Shown: positions 1 through 11,359 of the stretch, one piece after another
Layout: each line of letters starts with the position of its first letter
Position numbering within the stretch: position 1 is the stretch's first letter
DNA from: Streptomyces olivoverticillatus
GTDB taxonomy: Bacteria; Actinomycetota; Actinomycetes; Streptomycetales; Streptomycetaceae
Direction: 5' to 3'
DNA: 64,000 bases
Assembly (NCBI RefSeq): GCF_014203555.1
Contig: NZ_JACHJH010000001.1
Coordinates: 171,973-235,972, forward strand
The notes under the pieces: generated by a model
What the model saw: only the letters and a program-made list of their open reading frames with translations
Database searches by the model: none
What the model was told of the DNA's origin: nothing
Translations under genes and position numbers: made by a program

Positions 1-499
1 CCACTCCGTCCTCCGCGAAAAACACCAGGTCGGCGAGGGGAAGCGGCAGGAAGCCCTCGGCTTCCATGCGCTGGAACTGCAGCTTGAGCCCGTCGTAGAA
101 CCCCGCCGTGTTCAGCAGCACCACGGGCTTGCCGTGCAGCCCGTGCTTCTTCAGCTCCAGGATCTCGGTCGCCTCGTCCAGCGTGCCCGTGCCGCCGACC
201 ATCACGACGACCGCGTCACCGCGCGCCAGCAGCTGCGCCTTGCGCTCGGCGAGGTCCTTGGCCACGACCATCTCGTCGGCGTCCTTACGGGCCTTGGCGG
301 CGAGGAATTCCACCGAAACCCCCACGAGCCGCCCGCCGTGCTCCTGCACCCCGTCGGCCATGACCTTCATCAGCCCGGACTCGGAACCGCCCCACACCAT
401 CGTGTGCCCGCCCTTGCCGATGAGCGCGGCGAACTCCCGGGCGGGTGCGGTGTAGCGGTCGTCGAGGTCGGCGGCGGAGCAGAAGACGGTGATGTTCAT
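1..499 (-). CDS. LOG-family (TIGR00730) Rossmann-fold protein, 3' end missing
   Basis: The gene runs leftward off the window edge; 166 residues from the ATG are present (MNITVFCSAADLDDRYTAP). The LOG/lysine-decarboxylase-like family signature is visible as GGSESGLM near residue 39 and VGGTGTLDEATE near residue 105, the phosphate-binding loop of cytokinin-activating LOG enzymes. Family members hydrolyse nucleotide ribosides 5'-monophosphates, but bacterial copies such as this are mostly uncharacterised. The first position of the usual PGGxGT motif is V here rather than P, a mild deviation. It is divergent from the lipoprotein gene at 750, so the 250 bases between should hold both promoters. 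Confidence 0.85.
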   Translation of the reverse strand, partial: MNITVFCSAADLDDRYTAPAREFAALIGKGGHTMVWGGSESGLMKVMADGVQEHGGRLVGVSVEFLAAKARKDADEMVVAKDLAERKAQLLARGDAVVVMVGGTGTLDEATEILELKKHGLHGKPVVLLNTAGFYDGLKLQFQRMEAEGFLPLPLADLVFFAEDGV

Positions 500-749
500 G
501 CAGCCCACGGTACGCCGGGGGTACGACAGGCGGGCGGTGGGCCCCACCTGTGAGCCGGCTGTGTACGCCCGGCGCTATGGGGCGGTTTCAGCCACCTCGG
601 ATCAGGGTTAGGGCTCTGTTGGGTCGCGACTCCGTCACAGTGTTACCGGCGGTATGGCTGTATACGACATCCTTGTCTACGGTGACGCGGACTCGTCAAT
701 GGTGCCGACACAGGCGCTATTTCAAGCCATGCAAACGAGAGCAGTCACC

Positions 750-1208
750 GTGAAGCTTCGCCATATCCGTCCCGCCGCCGTCTCCGGGTTCGCCATCCTC
801 GCCCTCACCGGAGCGGGCGGAATCGGCTGCAGCGGCGATCCGGGCGGTCAGGCCTCTTCAGGCTCCAGCGCCTCACCCACCACTGAGAGCGCGAACAGCG
901 CGGACGACGCCCGCGACCCCAAAAAGGATGTCGACATCTCGGACTGTGCATACACCGACAAGCGGGGCATCACGGCCACACTGACCGCCACCGACACCAG
1001 CGCGACCATGACCTACACCTACAACGTCACCGTGAAGTTCACGGCCCCCGACGGCACCCCCGTGGCCACGCAGGAGCCGTCACTCCCCTACGTCCGCCCC
1101 GGCCGCATGGACACCCTCGACATCGCGGCCCCCTACACCCCCAAGGCGGGCGCCTCGACCAAGGGCGTCAAGTGCGAGATCACCCAGGTGACGCGCACCA
1201 CCGGCTGA
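750..1208 (+). CDS. Small secreted lipoprotein, unknown function
   Basis: Encodes 152 residues. The GTG at 750 is preferred because the protein then begins with a basic n-region (VKLRHIRP), a hydrophobic stretch and GGIGCSG, a weak lipobox with Cys near residue 28. A low-complexity Ser/Thr/Gly/Ala linker follows. The C-terminal ~90 residues (VDISDCAYTDKRGITATLTATD onward, truncated here) form an all-beta domain resembling FxLYD/DUF4352-type extracellular modules, with two Cys that could pair. Expected at the outer face of the membrane. It lies directly upstream of a two-component system, but the 240-base gap argues against co-transcription. No function can be assigned. Confidence 0.7.
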   Translation: MKLRHIRPAAVSGFAILALTGAGGIGCSGDPGGQASSGSSASPTTESANSADDARDPKKDVDISDCAYTDKRGITATLTATDTSATMTYTYNVTVKFTAPDGTPVATQEPSLPYVRPGRMDTLDIAAPYTPKAGASTKGVKCEITQVTRTTG

Positions 1209-1451
1209 GCACCCGACCGGCCGCGAACGCCGGAGACGAGCCCTCTGTACGATCCCCCGATCCGTACAGCCCCCGGCTCGCCTCCGGCGTTTCGGCGTTT
1301 CCGCGGTCATGCGGACCAACCCCCTCCGCACATGCTGCCAATTCCGGCCCGGCCCGGCCCATCCGCCAACTGTCGGTTTCTTTCCGCCGGTCGGCGGGGG
1401 TGGTCGGGGAGTTGTATATTTTTGGCCGGAATCTGCCCAGGAGTGATACTC

Positions 1452-2138
1452 GTGATCCGCGTCATGCTCGTTGACGACGAGAAATTGCTGCGCGCGGGGA
1501 TGCGAAGCATCCTGGCGTCGGAGCCGGACATCGAGGTGCCGGTCGTCTGCGAGGGCCGGCAGGCCGTGGAGATGGCGACCCTGCACCGTCCCGACGTCGT
1601 CCTGCTGGACATCCACATGCCCGACACGGACGGCATCTCGGTCCTCACCTCGCTGCTCGCCCTGACCGAGCCGCCTGTGGTGGCGATGCTGACGACCTTC
1701 TCCGCCGACGAGGACATCTCCGCGGCCCTGCGCGCCGGAGCCTCCGGCTTCCTCGTCAAGGACACCGTGCCGGACGAACTGGCCAGCGCGGTACGGATCC
1801 TGGCATCCGGCGGCACGGTGCTCTCCCCCAGCGTGGCCGACAGCGTGGTCGACGGCTACCTGCGCGACGGCGGCCGCGGCATGCCGGACGCGCGGCTCGC
1901 CTCCCTCACCGACCGGGAACGCGACGTGCTGACCCTCCTCGCGCAGGGCAGGTCCAACGCCGAGATCGGCCGCGCACTGCTGCTGAGCGTGGCCACCGCC
2001 AAGGACCACGTCAGCGCCATCCTCACCAAGCTGGGTGCGGCCAACCGCGTCCAGGCCGCGGTCCTCGCCCACCACTTCGGGCTGGTCGGCCTCGAACCGG
2101 AGCACACCCCGGCCACCGCCCCCACCCGGCTCACATGA
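1452..2138 (+). CDS. NarL/LuxR-family response regulator
   Basis: Encodes 228 residues: N-terminal receiver domain (VMLVDDEKLL at the start, phospho-acceptor Asp in VVLLDIHMPDTDG, conserved Lys in FLVKDTVP) and a C-terminal GerE-type HTH (LTDRERDVLTLLAQGRSNAEI). The GTG at 1452 is chosen because AGGAG lies about nine bases upstream; a second in-frame GTG at 1443 would overlap that site. The stop overlaps the ATG of the partner histidine kinase by four bases, so the two are translationally coupled. The signal sensed and the target genes cannot be read from the sequence; an AT-richer stretch around 1414 (TATATT) may hold the promoter. Confidence 0.9.
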   Translation: MIRVMLVDDEKLLRAGMRSILASEPDIEVPVVCEGRQAVEMATLHRPDVVLLDIHMPDTDGISVLTSLLALTEPPVVAMLTTFSADEDISAALRAGASGFLVKDTVPDELASAVRILASGGTVLSPSVADSVVDGYLRDGGRGMPDARLASLTDRERDVLTLLAQGRSNAEIGRALLLSVATAKDHVSAILTKLGAANRVQAAVLAHHFGLVGLEPEHTPATAPTRLT

Positions 2139-3265
2139 CCCTTCCGCCCCGCGTGCGGGACGCCGCCGTCATCCCGGTGGCGGCGGTCGAAGTCCTGGCC
2201 ATGCGCCCGCTGATCGGCACGACGGAGATCGTCCTCTACGGCGTGGCGGTGCTCGCCCTCTTCTTCCGGCGCCGCCGGCCCGTGCCCGTCCTGGTGGCGG
2301 CGCTGCCCGTCACCTTCGCCGGACACCTGCTCATCGCGCCCATGATCGCGCTGTTCCAGGTGGCACGGAGCCTGGAGAGCCGCCGGGCGGTGTACGGCTG
2401 GGCCCTGGCGTTCTTCGTCACCGCACTGGGCCCGTGGTGGCCCTCGGCCACCGGCACCTTGCCTCCCCCGGACGGCTTCCTCTTCGGGGTCGTCTCCTCC
2501 GCGCTGATGTGTGCGGGGCCCACCGCAGCCGGCCAGCTGAGCCGGGCGCGGCGCGAACTGGCCGAGCACATCGTCCAGTTGTCCGCGGCACACCAGCGCG
2601 AGGCCGAGTTCATCGCCGAGCGCGCGGTCGTCGCCGAACGTGCCCGTATGGCCCGGGAGATGCACGACGTGGTCTCGTACCAGGTCAGCCTGATGACCGT
2701 GCAGGCCGGAGCGCTGGAGCGTACGGCGCAGGAGCCCGCGGCGCGCGAGACGGCCTCGCTGATCCGTGGCATGGGCGTCACCGCTATGGAGGAACTGCGC
2801 GGGCTCGTGCGTGTACTGCGCTCCGTTCCCGGCAACACGGCGGCCGGGCCGCGGCTGGGCGCGCTGCCCGCCCTGATCGCGGGCAGCGGCCTCGACGTGA
2901 GCACGGACGCCGGCCTGGCGGCGGCCTGTTCCCGGCAGTGGCCGACGGGGGTCGAGGAGGCCGCCTACCGCACGGTCCAGGAGGCGCTGACCAATGCGCG
3001 CAAGCACGCGCCCGGTGCGCCGGTCAGCGTGAGCGTGGACGGCGACGAGTGGCGCGGCCTGCCCGCGCTCCGGGTCGAGATCCGCAACGGGCGTGCCGAC
3101 CGGGTGCCTGCGGACCGGGCCCTGCCGTCCGGCGGGCACGGCCTGACGGGCCTGCGCGAGCGGGCCGACCAGCTGGGCGGAGAGCTCCTGGCGGAGCCGA
3201 CCGCTGACGGATTCCGGGTGCGGGCCGTCTTCCCCTGCGCCTCACCGGTCACGGTCGAGCCCTAG
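2135..3265 (+). CDS. Two-component sensor histidine kinase (HisKA_3/NarX type)
   Basis: Encodes 376 residues. The N-terminal ~140 residues are hydrophobic with several membrane segments and little extracellular loop, so sensing is probably within or at the membrane. A cytoplasmic HisKA_3 dimerisation domain follows with the phospho-acceptor His in ARMAREMHDVVSYQ, then a HATPase domain with the N-box region EEAAYRTVQEALTNARKHA and the G-box GGHGLTGLRERA. ATGA overlap with the response regulator gene makes them a cognate pair. It ends seven bases from the convergent mnmA stop codon. Confidence 0.9.
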   Translation: MTLPPRVRDAAVIPVAAVEVLAMRPLIGTTEIVLYGVAVLALFFRRRRPVPVLVAALPVTFAGHLLIAPMIALFQVARSLESRRAVYGWALAFFVTALGPWWPSATGTLPPPDGFLFGVVSSALMCAGPTAAGQLSRARRELAEHIVQLSAAHQREAEFIAERAVVAERARMAREMHDVVSYQVSLMTVQAGALERTAQEPAARETASLIRGMGVTAMEELRGLVRVLRSVPGNTAAGPRLGALPALIAGSGLDVSTDAGLAAACSRQWPTGVEEAAYRTVQEALTNARKHAPGAPVSVSVDGDEWRGLPALRVEIRNGRADRVPADRALPSGGHGLTGLRERADQLGGELLAEPTADGFRVRAVFPCASPVTVEP

Positions 3266-3272
3266 GGCGTGC

Positions 3273-4424
3273 CTACCGGGCCGCCTCGGCCCCGGCCCGC
3301 TCCGTGGCCGCGATCGTCGCCGAGCCGACCACCCGCGTGCCGTCGTACAGCACGATCGCCTGGCCCGGCGCCACGCCGCGCACCGGCTCCGCGAAGGACA
3401 CCCGCAGCTCGCCGTCGACCAGCTCCGCCGTCACCGCGGTTTCGCCGCCGTGCGCGCGCAGCTGGGCCGTGTACGTGCCCGGGCCCTGCGGCGCCGCTCC
3501 GCACCAGCGCGGCTTGATCGCCGTCAGCGCCGAGACGTCGAGGGACTCGACGGGGCCCACCGTCACCGTGTTGTTCACCGGCGAGATGTCCAGGACGTAG
3601 CGCGGCTTGCCGTCGGGGGCCGGGTGGCCGATGCGCAGGCCCTTGCGCTGGCCGATGGTGAAGCCGTACGCGCCCTCGTGGGTGCCGAGCTTGTGGCCCG
3701 ACTCGTCGACGATGTCGCCCTCCGCCTTGCCCAGGCGCTTGGCCAGGAAGCCCTGGGTGTCGCCGTCGGCGATGAAGCAGATGTCGTGGCTGTCGGGCTT
3801 CTTGGCCACGGCCAGGCCCCGGCGCTCGGCCTCGGCGCGGATCTCGTCCTTGGTGGTGATCGTGTCGCCCAGGGGGAACATCGCGTGAGCGAGCTGCTTC
3901 TCGTCCAGGACGCCGAGGACGTAGCTCTGGTCCTTGGCCATGTCGCTGGCCCGGTGCATCTCGCGGGTGCCGTCCTCGTTCACCACGACCGTCGCGTAGT
4001 GGCCGGTGCAGACCGCGTCGAAGCCCAGCGCGAGCGCCTTGTCCAGCAGCGCCGCGAACTTGATCTTCTCGTTGCAGCGCAGGCAGGGGTTGGGGGTGCG
4101 GCCCGCCTCGTACTCGGCGACGAAGTCGTCGACGACGTCCTCGCGGAAGCGCTCGGCGAGGTCCCAGCAGTAGAAGGGGATGCCGATGACGTCGGCTGCG
4201 CGCCGGGCGTCGCGGGAGTCCTCGATGGTGCAGCAGCCGCGGGCGCCGGTGCGGAAGGACTGGGGGTTCGCGGACAGCGCGAGGTGCACGCCGGTCACGT
4301 CGTGGCCGGCCTCGGCGGCTCGCGCTGCGGCGACGGCGGAGTCCACGCCGCCGGACATGGCGGCGAGTACGCGGAGCCCCTTGCGGGGGGCTGTGAGGTC
4401 GGGGGCACCCGGGAAGTCAGTCAT
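3273..4424 (-). CDS. mnmA: tRNA-specific 2-thiouridylase MnmA
   Basis: Encodes 383 residues, normal for the family. It thiolates U34 of tRNA-Glu, -Gln and -Lys, using ATP to adenylate the base and a persulfide to deliver sulfur. Visible are the PP-loop [13 protein letters not shown] near residue 20, the first catalytic Cys in [16 protein letters not shown] and the second in [15 protein letters not shown], plus the C-terminal beta-barrel region GQAIVLYD. The ATG at 4424 follows GGAGAAGC; longer in-frame starts lack support. The upstream gene on the same strand is a cysteine desulfurase, the expected sulfur donor. Confidence 0.97.
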   Translation of the reverse strand: MTDFPGAPDLTAPRKGLRVLAAMSGGVDSAVAAARAAEAGHDVTGVHLALSANPQSFRTGARGCCTIEDSRDARRAADVIGIPFYCWDLAERFREDVVDDFVAEYEAGRTPNPCLRCNEKIKFAALLDKALALGFDAVCTGHYATVVVNEDGTREMHRASDMAKDQSYVLGVLDEKQLAHAMFPLGDTITTKDEIRAEAERRGLAVAKKPDSHDICFIADGDTQGFLAKRLGKAEGDIVDESGHKLGTHEGAYGFTIGQRKGLRIGHPAPDGKPRYVLDISPVNNTVTVGPVESLDVSALTAIKPRWCGAAPQGPGTYTAQLRAHGGETAVTAELVDGELRVSFAEPVRGVAPGQAIVLYDGTRVVGSATIAATERAGAEAAR

Positions 4425-4538
4425 AGCTTCTCCAGGGTACGGGTAGGGGGATGGAGGCCCCGGTCCCGCCCTTTCTCCGTTTCCCGGGGCTCCGCCCCGG
4501 ACCCCGGTCCTCACACGCCGGACGGGCTGATTTCAGCC

Positions 4539-5708
4539 CTAGCTCAGCCCCGCGCTCCGGGCCCGTTCCACCACCGGCCCGATCGCCCCGAGCAAAGCAT
4601 CGACATCGGCCCGCGTCGAAGTGTGCCCCAAAGAGAACCGCAGCGTCCCCCGCGCCAAATCCCGATCCGTCCCCGTGGCCAGGACGACATGGCTGGGCTG
4701 CGCCACCCCCGCCGTGCAGGCGGAACCCGTCGAGCACTCGATGCCCTGCGCGTCCAGCAGCAGCAGGAGCGAGTCGCCCTCGCAGCCCGGGAAGGAGAAG
4801 TGCGCGTTCGCGGGCAGCCGGCCCGCCGGGTTCGGGTCGCCGCCCAGGACCGCGTCCGGTACGGCCGTCCGGACGCCCTCGACCAGCGCGTCCCGCAGCG
4901 CCCCCACCTCGCGTGCGAAGTCCTCGCGCCGCTCCGCGGCCAGCACGCCCGCGACCGCGAAGGCGGCGATGGCCGGCACGTCCAGCGTCCCGGAGCGCAC
5001 GTGCCGCTCCTGGCCGCCGCCGTGGAGCAGCGGTACGGGCGCGTACTGGCGGCCCAGCAGCAGGGCGCCGATGCCGTACGGGCCGCCGATCTTGTGGCCG
5101 CTGACGGTCATGGCCGCCAGCCCCGAGGCGGCGAAGTCCACGTCGAGCTGGCCCACGGCCTGCACCGCGTCGGCGTGCAGCGGAACGTCGAATTCCGCGG
5201 CCACCGCGGCCAGTTCGCCGACCGGCATGACCGTGCCGATCTCGTTGTTCGCCCACATCACGGTGGCCAGGGCCACGTCGTCGGGGTTGCGGGCTATCGC
5301 CTCGCGCAGCGCGTCCGGGTGCACGCGCCCGTGGGAGTCGACGGGCAGGTACTCCACCGTCGCGCCCTCGTGGGTGGCGAGCCAGTCGACCGCGTCGAGG
5401 ACCGCGTGGTGCTCGACGGGGCTGGCCAGGACGCGCGTCCGGGCCGGATCGGCGGCCCGGCGCGCCCAGTACAGGCCCTTGACGGCGAGGTTGTCGGCTT
5501 CGGTGCCGCCCGCGGTGAACACCACTTCGCTGGGGCGCGCCCCGAGCGAGGCGGCGAGCGACTCGCGCGCCTCCTCGACGGTGCGGCGGGCCCGGCGCCC
5601 GGCTGCGTGCAGCGAGGAGGCGTTTCCCGCGAGGGCGAGCTGGGCGGTCATCGCCTGCACCGCCTCCGGGAGCATCGGAGTGGTGGCGGCGTGGTCGAGG
5701 TAGGCCAT
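4539..5708 (-). CDS. Cysteine desulfurase (NifS/IscS family)
   Basis: Encodes 389 residues from [13 protein letters not shown], the standard N-terminus of class-I cysteine desulfurases. The PLP-binding Lys is in [14 protein letters not shown] and the persulfide-forming Cys in [18 protein letters not shown]. It converts cysteine to alanine and passes sulfur to acceptors; position just upstream of mnmA on the same strand suggests tRNA thiolation as a main job, with Fe-S supply possible. An upstream in-frame GTG (VPTMAYL) is an alternative start; neither has a strong ribosome binding site. The gap to mnmA is 114 bases. Confidence 0.95.
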   Translation of the reverse strand: MAYLDHAATTPMLPEAVQAMTAQLALAGNASSLHAAGRRARRTVEEARESLAASLGARPSEVVFTAGGTEADNLAVKGLYWARRAADPARTRVLASPVEHHAVLDAVDWLATHEGATVEYLPVDSHGRVHPDALREAIARNPDDVALATVMWANNEIGTVMPVGELAAVAAEFDVPLHADAVQAVGQLDVDFAASGLAAMTVSGHKIGGPYGIGALLLGRQYAPVPLLHGGGQERHVRSGTLDVPAIAAFAVAGVLAAERREDFAREVGALRDALVEGVRTAVPDAVLGGDPNPAGRLPANAHFSFPGCEGDSLLLLLDAQGIECSTGSACTAGVAQPSHVVLATGTDRDLARGTLRFSLGHTSTRADVDALLGAIGPVVERARSAGLS

Positions 5709-5752
5709 GGTGGGCACGATTCTACGAGCTGGGGCTCCGGCCGGTACCCGGC

Positions 5753-6418
5753 TCAGGCCTGGGCTTCCTCGGAGGCGGCGCTGCGGCGGTGCCAGGCGCG
5801 CGGTGCGCGCCAGTGGTAGTGCATGGCGAGCAGCCGCAGCACGAAGGCCGTCATGACGGGGAGCACGCTGGTGCTGGCGTTGAGAGTGCCGAAACGAATC
5901 AGCAGGGCGGCCATGGTGGACCCCACCATGGCGGGAACCGCGTAGAGGTCGCGGTCCCAGCGCAGCAGCGAGGGCACCTCGTGGGCGAGTATGTCGCGCA
6001 GGACGCCGCCGCCGACCGCGGTGGCCAGGCCCAGCGTGGCCGCGAAGGTGAGGCCGAGCCCGTAGGCGTAGGCCTTCACCGTGCCGGCGACGCAGAACAG
6101 GCCGAGTCCGGCGGCGTCGAAGACGCCCACCGCCTTCGTGATCCGCTCCACCTCCGGGTGGAGGAAGAAGACGATCAGGGTGGCGACCAGCGGGGTCACG
6201 AAGTACCCGAGGTCGGTGAAGGCGGCGGGCGGCACGGCCCCGATGATCAGATCCCGGAACAGCCCGCCGCCCAGCGCCGTGACCTCTGCGAGCACTGCCA
6301 TGCCGAAGACGTCGAAGTTCTTGCGCACGGCGAGGAGCGCGCCCGAGATCGCGAAGACGAAGATCCCGGCGAGGTCGAGCGAGTGCTGGACGGTGGGGCT
6401 GAACAGATCGGTGAGCAC
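5753..6418 (-). CDS. TRIC-type cation channel family protein (UPF0126)
   Basis: Encodes 221 residues from a GTG. Seven hydrophobic segments can be seen, arranged as two related three-helix halves: [18 protein letters not shown] in the first and [19 protein letters not shown] in the second, the duplicated glycine-rich GGG-x-RD motif of bacterial trimeric intracellular cation channels (formerly YicG/UPF0126). Bacterial TRICs conduct K+ in vitro; the physiological role is unclear. The gene ends about 45 bases upstream of the cysteine desulfurase start on the same strand and may share its transcript. Confidence 0.88.
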   Translation of the reverse strand: MLTDLFSPTVQHSLDLAGIFVFAISGALLAVRKNFDVFGMAVLAEVTALGGGLFRDLIIGAVPPAAFTDLGYFVTPLVATLIVFFLHPEVERITKAVGVFDAAGLGLFCVAGTVKAYAYGLGLTFAATLGLATAVGGGVLRDILAHEVPSLLRWDRDLYAVPAMVGSTMAALLIRFGTLNASTSVLPVMTAFVLRLLAMHYHWRAPRAWHRRSAASEEAQA

Positions 6419-6478
6419 GCGACATTCTTACTCGTCACGGGTGGTGCCTCCGACATCAGCGGAAACACGCGTACCGGT

Positions 6479-6522
6479 GGTTACGGCAGGTCCGGCTTCT
6501 GGTTACGGCAGGTCTGGCTTCT
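6479..6522. repeat. 22-bp tandem duplication at the M1 peptidase stop codon
   Basis: Two adjacent 22-base copies (6479-6500 and 6501-6522) begin ggttacggcaggtc and differ by one base. On the minus strand each copy carries the end of the aminopeptidase reading frame, including the TAA stop. Because 22 is not a multiple of three, the second copy downstream is in another frame and is not translated after the first stop. Confidence 0.9.
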
Positions 6523-7930
6523 TCGGCGTCGAGAGCCAGGTGGCGAAGAGTCCGTGGAGGTCCTGCCCGGAGACCTTCTCGGCGAGCCGGACGAACTGGT
6601 CGGTGGAGGCGTTGCCGTACCGGTGCTGTGCGGTCCACAGCGGGAGCAGCTTGAAGAAGGCCGGGTCGCCGATGCACTCGCGCAGCATCTGCAGGACCAT
6701 CGCGCCGCGCGTGTAGACCGGCCGCGAGAACATGGTGTCGCGCTGCGGGTCGGCGACGTCGATCTTCCAGAAGGAGTCGTCGGCCTTGCGGCCGTTGTAG
6801 GCGTCGAGGAAGGACTGGTGGGCGCTGCGGCGGCCCTTGTGCTCGTCCCACAGCCACTGGGCGTAGCTGGCGAAGCCCTCGTTGAGCCAGATGTCCTTCC
6901 ACCGGTGGACGGAGACGGAGTCGCCGAACCACTGGTGGGCGAGCTCGTGCACGACGGTCGTCTCGTCGCGGACGGCGGAGTAGATCGGCTTGCTCTGCGT
7001 CTCCAGCGAGAAGCCGGCCTCCGGCATGTCGTCGACGATCGCGCCGGTCTCCTCGAAGGGGTACGGCCCGAACAGCTTCGACCAGTAGTCGGTGGCTTCG
7101 GCGGTCACCGCGTAGACGTCGAGCTTGGTCGTCGGCAGGGTGGGGTCGGTGGCGACGTAGATGGGGATGCCGCCGGGGGTCCTGCCCTGTTTGACGGTGA
7201 ACTTCCCGATGGTGGCGGTGGCGAGGTAGGTGGCCATGGGCCGCGACTCCCGCCAGTGGGTGACGGTGCTGTCCCCGCGGTCGCGGGTGGAGATCAGCCG
7301 GCCGTTGGAGACGGCGGTGAGGCCCTTGGGGGCCTTGATGCGGATGTCGTAGGTCGCTTTGTCGGCGGGGTGGTCGCTGGAGGGGAACCAGGTGGAGGCC
7401 GCGTTGGGTTCGCAGGCGACGAAGACGCCGTCCTTGGTCTTCATCCAGCCGTACTTGGAGCCGAAGATGATGGGGCCGCCGAGCGGCTGGGGTATGCCGC
7501 CGTAGGTGACGGTGACGCTGAAGGTGCGGCCCTTGCGCAGGGCGCGGGCGGGGGTGATCTTCAGTTCGTCGCCGCTGCGGCTGAAGGCGGCGCGCCTGCC
7601 GTCCACCTCGACCGAGGCGACCGCGAGCTGCTGGAGGTCGAGGTCGAAGGAGGAGAGGCTCTGGGTGGCCAGGGCGGTGAGCGTGGCCTTGCCGTCCAGG
7701 CGGCCGGTGCCGGGGGCGTAGCCGACGTCGAGGTCGTAGTGGCGGACGTCGAAACCGCCGTTGCCGAGCTCCGGGAAGTAGGAGTCGCCGATGCCGGGTG
7801 CCCCGGGCCGGGGGGCGGAGGAGGCCGGGGCCGCGGAGATCACCCAGGCGGAGGCCGCCGCCGTGGCGAGGGCCAGAAGTCTGTGGCCGGGCCGTAATGA
7901 GCGGTGCAGGACCGAGCGGGAGAGTGCCAT
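6503..7930 (-). CDS. Secreted M1-family (gluzincin) metallopeptidase
   Basis: Encodes 475 residues. The ATG at 7930 follows GAAGGGACGG and gives a classical signal peptide (MALSRSVLHRSL, hydrophobic core, cleavage near ASSA). The zinc site is HELAHQWFGDSV with the third ligand Glu in DIWLNEGFASY, 18 residues on. Only the N-terminal beta domain and catalytic domain are present; the large C-terminal helical domain of classical 850-residue aminopeptidase N is missing, as in other short bacterial M1 enzymes. It probably trims peptides outside the cell, and its neighbour upstream on the same strand is a peptide importer, so the two may cooperate in peptide feeding. Confidence 0.93.
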   Translation of the reverse strand: MALSRSVLHRSLRPGHRLLALATAAASAWVISAAPASSAPRPGAPGIGDSYFPELGNGGFDVRHYDLDVGYAPGTGRLDGKATLTALATQSLSSFDLDLQQLAVASVEVDGRRAAFSRSGDELKITPARALRKGRTFSVTVTYGGIPQPLGGPIIFGSKYGWMKTKDGVFVACEPNAASTWFPSSDHPADKATYDIRIKAPKGLTAVSNGRLISTRDRGDSTVTHWRESRPMATYLATATIGKFTVKQGRTPGGIPIYVATDPTLPTTKLDVYAVTAEATDYWSKLFGPYPFEETGAIVDDMPEAGFSLETQSKPIYSAVRDETTVVHELAHQWFGDSVSVHRWKDIWLNEGFASYAQWLWDEHKGRRSAHQSFLDAYNGRKADDSFWKIDVADPQRDTMFSRPVYTRGAMVLQMLRECIGDPAFFKLLPLWTAQHRYGNASTDQFVRLAEKVSGQDLHGLFATWLSTPKKPDLP

Positions 7931-8047
7931 GAGCCGTCCCTTCGAACACGCGGATCGCCGTACGTCGGATCCGCCGACTCTGCACCCTCCCGCCTCGTCA
8001 TGCACACGCCTTTATCAATTTGTCATGCACATCAGCCCGGTCACCGA

Positions 8048-9088
8048 TTACGCCGGGGCGTTCTCCGGGTGGTGGCAGGCCACTTGGTGGCCGGTGCGCA
8101 GCGCCTGCAGCGGCGGCTCCTGCTGCCTGCACACCTCGGTCGCCTTCCAGCACCGGGTGTGGAAGCGGCAGCCGGACGGCGGGGCGATCGGCGAGGGCAC
8201 GTCGCCCTTGAGCAGGATCCTTCCCCCGCTGCCGCCGGAAGCCGCTCCTCGCTTCCGGCGCCCTGGGTCCGGCACCGGGACGGCGGACAGCAGCGCCTTG
8301 GTGTAGGGGTGCATGGGCGTCGCGTACAGGGACGTGCGGTCGGTCAGCTCGACCACCTTGCCCAGGTACATGACCGCGATCCGGTCCGAGACGTGCCGGA
8401 TGACCGACAGGTCGTGGGCGATGATCACGTAGGTGAGCCCGAGCTCATCCTGGAGGTCGTCCAGCAGGTTGACCACCTGGGCCTGGATCGAGACGTCCAG
8501 CGCGGAGACCGGTTCGTCGGCGACCACCAGCTTCGGCTTGAGCGCCAGCGCGCGGGCGATGCCGATGCGCTGGCGCTGGCCGCCGGAGAACTCGTGCGGA
8601 TAGCGGTTGTAGTGCTCGGGGTTCAGGCCCACGAGCCCCAGCAGCCGCTGCACCTCCTTCTTCACCCCGCCCTCGGGCGTGATGCCCTGGAGCTTGAAGG
8701 GCGCGCCGACGATGGTGCCGACGGTGTGCCGGGGGTTCAGCGAGGAGTACGGGTCCTGGAAGATCATCTGTACGTCGCGCCGGATCGGCCGCATCCCGGC
8801 CACGCCGAGGTGGGTGATGTCCTTGCCCTCGAACTCGATCGTCCCCGCGGTCGGTTCGAGCAGCCGGGTGATCAGCCGCCCCATGGTCGACTTGCCGCAG
8901 CCGGACTCCCCCACCACGCCCAGCGTCTCCCCCGGGCGGACGTCGAAGGTGAGGCCGTCCACCGCCTGGACCGCGCCGACCTGGCGGCGCAGCAGCCCCT
9001 TGGTGATCGGGAAGTGCTTGACCAGGCCCGCCACCTTCAGCAGGGGCACGACCTCGTCGGACGGCGCCGGCTGCTCGGGGATCGTCAT
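8048..9088 (-). CDS. Peptide ABC importer ATP-binding subunit (DppF/OppF-like)
   Basis: Encodes 346 residues. Walker [12 protein letters not shown], signature [15 protein letters not shown], Walker [14 protein letters not shown] and the switch His in [11 protein letters not shown] are intact. The C-terminal oligopeptide-transporter extension with clustered Cys ([15 protein letters not shown]), typical of an Fe-S-bearing Opp/Dpp ATPase tail, is present. The ATG at 9088 has GAAGGACC upstream; an in-frame GTG four codons before is less likely. It follows the DppD-like gene by 11 bases and is the last gene of the importer operon. Confidence 0.93.
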   Translation of the reverse strand: MTIPEQPAPSDEVVPLLKVAGLVKHFPITKGLLRRQVGAVQAVDGLTFDVRPGETLGVVGESGCGKSTMGRLITRLLEPTAGTIEFEGKDITHLGVAGMRPIRRDVQMIFQDPYSSLNPRHTVGTIVGAPFKLQGITPEGGVKKEVQRLLGLVGLNPEHYNRYPHEFSGGQRQRIGIARALALKPKLVVADEPVSALDVSIQAQVVNLLDDLQDELGLTYVIIAHDLSVIRHVSDRIAVMYLGKVVELTDRTSLYATPMHPYTKALLSAVPVPDPGRRKRGAASGGSGGRILLKGDVPSPIAPPSGCRFHTRCWKATEVCRQQEPPLQALRTGHQVACHHPENAPA

Positions 9089-9099
9089 CTGTTGGTCCT

Positions 9100-10238
9100 T
9101 CACAGCTTCGGCGCAATCTCTTCGGTCCAGATGCGGGTCCGCTCCTCCTGCGACAGGTGGCAGGCGGAGTGGTGCCGGCCGCCCTCCTCGCCCGCGACCG
9201 GTGCCAGCTCGGGCCGGTGGGTGCGGGTGACGCCGCCCTTGGGCACGTCGGCGTAGGGGCAGCGCGGGTTGAAGGCACAGCCCGAGGGCACGTTGATGAG
9301 GCTGGGCGGGGAGCCCTTGACCGGGATCAGCCGCTCGGTCTGCTCGCGGTCGATGCGCGGCATTGAGCCCAGCAGGCCCCAGGTGTAGGGGTGCTGGGGC
9401 GCGTGGAAGACCTGCTCCGCCGGGCCGCGCTCGACGCACCGGCCGCCGTACATCACGAGGATGTCGTCGGCCAGCTCGGCGACCACGCCCAGGTCGTGGG
9501 TGATGATGATGACGGCCGAGCCGAACTCCTGCTGGAGATCGCGGATCAGGTCCAGGATCTGCGCCTGGACGGTCACGTCCAGGGCGGTCGTCGGCTCGTC
9601 GGCGATCAGCAGCTCGGGGTTGTTGACCAGCGCCATCGCGATCATCGCGCGCTGGCGCATGCCGCCGGAGAACTGGTGCGGGTAGTCGTCGACCCGGCGG
9701 TCCGGCTGCGGGATGCCGACCCGGTCCAGCAGTTCCACGGCGCGCTTGCGGGCGGTCTTCTTGTCCACGGCGTGGTGGACCCGGTAGGCCTCGATGATCT
9801 GGGCGCCCACGGTGAAGTACGGGTGCATGGCCGACAGCGGATCCTGGAAGATCATCGCCATCTCGCGACCGCGCATCCGGCGCACCTCGTCGGGGTCCGC
9901 GCTCATCAGCTCCTTGCCGTTGAACCAGATCTCGCCGCTGATGCGGGCCTTGCGGCGGCCGTACTGGCCGACGGTGTGCAGGCCCATGATGCCCAGCGAC
10001 GTCACCGACTTGCCGGAGCCGGACTCGCCGACGATGCCGAGGGTCCGGCCCTTCTCCAGCCGGAAGCTGAGCCCGTCGACGGACTTCACCAGGCCGTCGT
10101 CGGTGGGGAAGTGGATCCGCAGGTCGCGTACGTCGAGGTAGGCGGTGGGGGTCGTGGCGTCCCCGCCGACGGGCTCGCCGACGGCGCCGCTCTTCGTCGC
10201 GGGGGGTCCGGGGGTGTCCTCCGGGACGGATGCAGTGG

Positions 10239-10242
<4 letters not shown>
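9100..10242 (-). CDS. Peptide ABC importer ATP-binding subunit (DppD/OppD-like)
   Basis: Encodes 380 residues from GTG. An unusual Pro/Gly-rich N-terminal stretch of about 35 residues precedes the ATPase domain (Walker [12 protein letters not shown], signature [15 protein letters not shown], Walker [13 protein letters not shown]). The Opp-type Cys-containing tail is visible as [12 protein letters not shown]. The start GTGA overlaps the permease stop by four bases, so translation is coupled. It forms the second nucleotide-binding half of the importer with the next gene. Confidence 0.93.
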
Positions 10243-11237
<995 letters not shown>

Positions 11238-11359
11238 TGCGTTCGGCCCGGCGGCGGGCCCGGGGACCCCTCGGCGAAGAGGGGCCCCGGGCCGCCGCGC
11301 GCGGCCCTCACCTGCCCTTCGGGCCTAGCGGCGGGTGCGCCGGTGGAGCGGACGGACTG

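Noticed and set aside
3450..5819. 789-codon open frame on the plus strand opposite mnmA and the cysteine desulfurase
   Set aside because: Antisense shadow: it overlaps two conserved genes, has His/Arg/Val-rich composition typical of the reverse frame in GC-rich DNA, and no known fold.
6456..7985. 509-codon minus-strand frame overlapping the M1 peptidase
   Set aside because: Other-frame shadow of the peptidase; Arg/Pro/His-rich without motifs, while the real frame has the HExxH zinc site.
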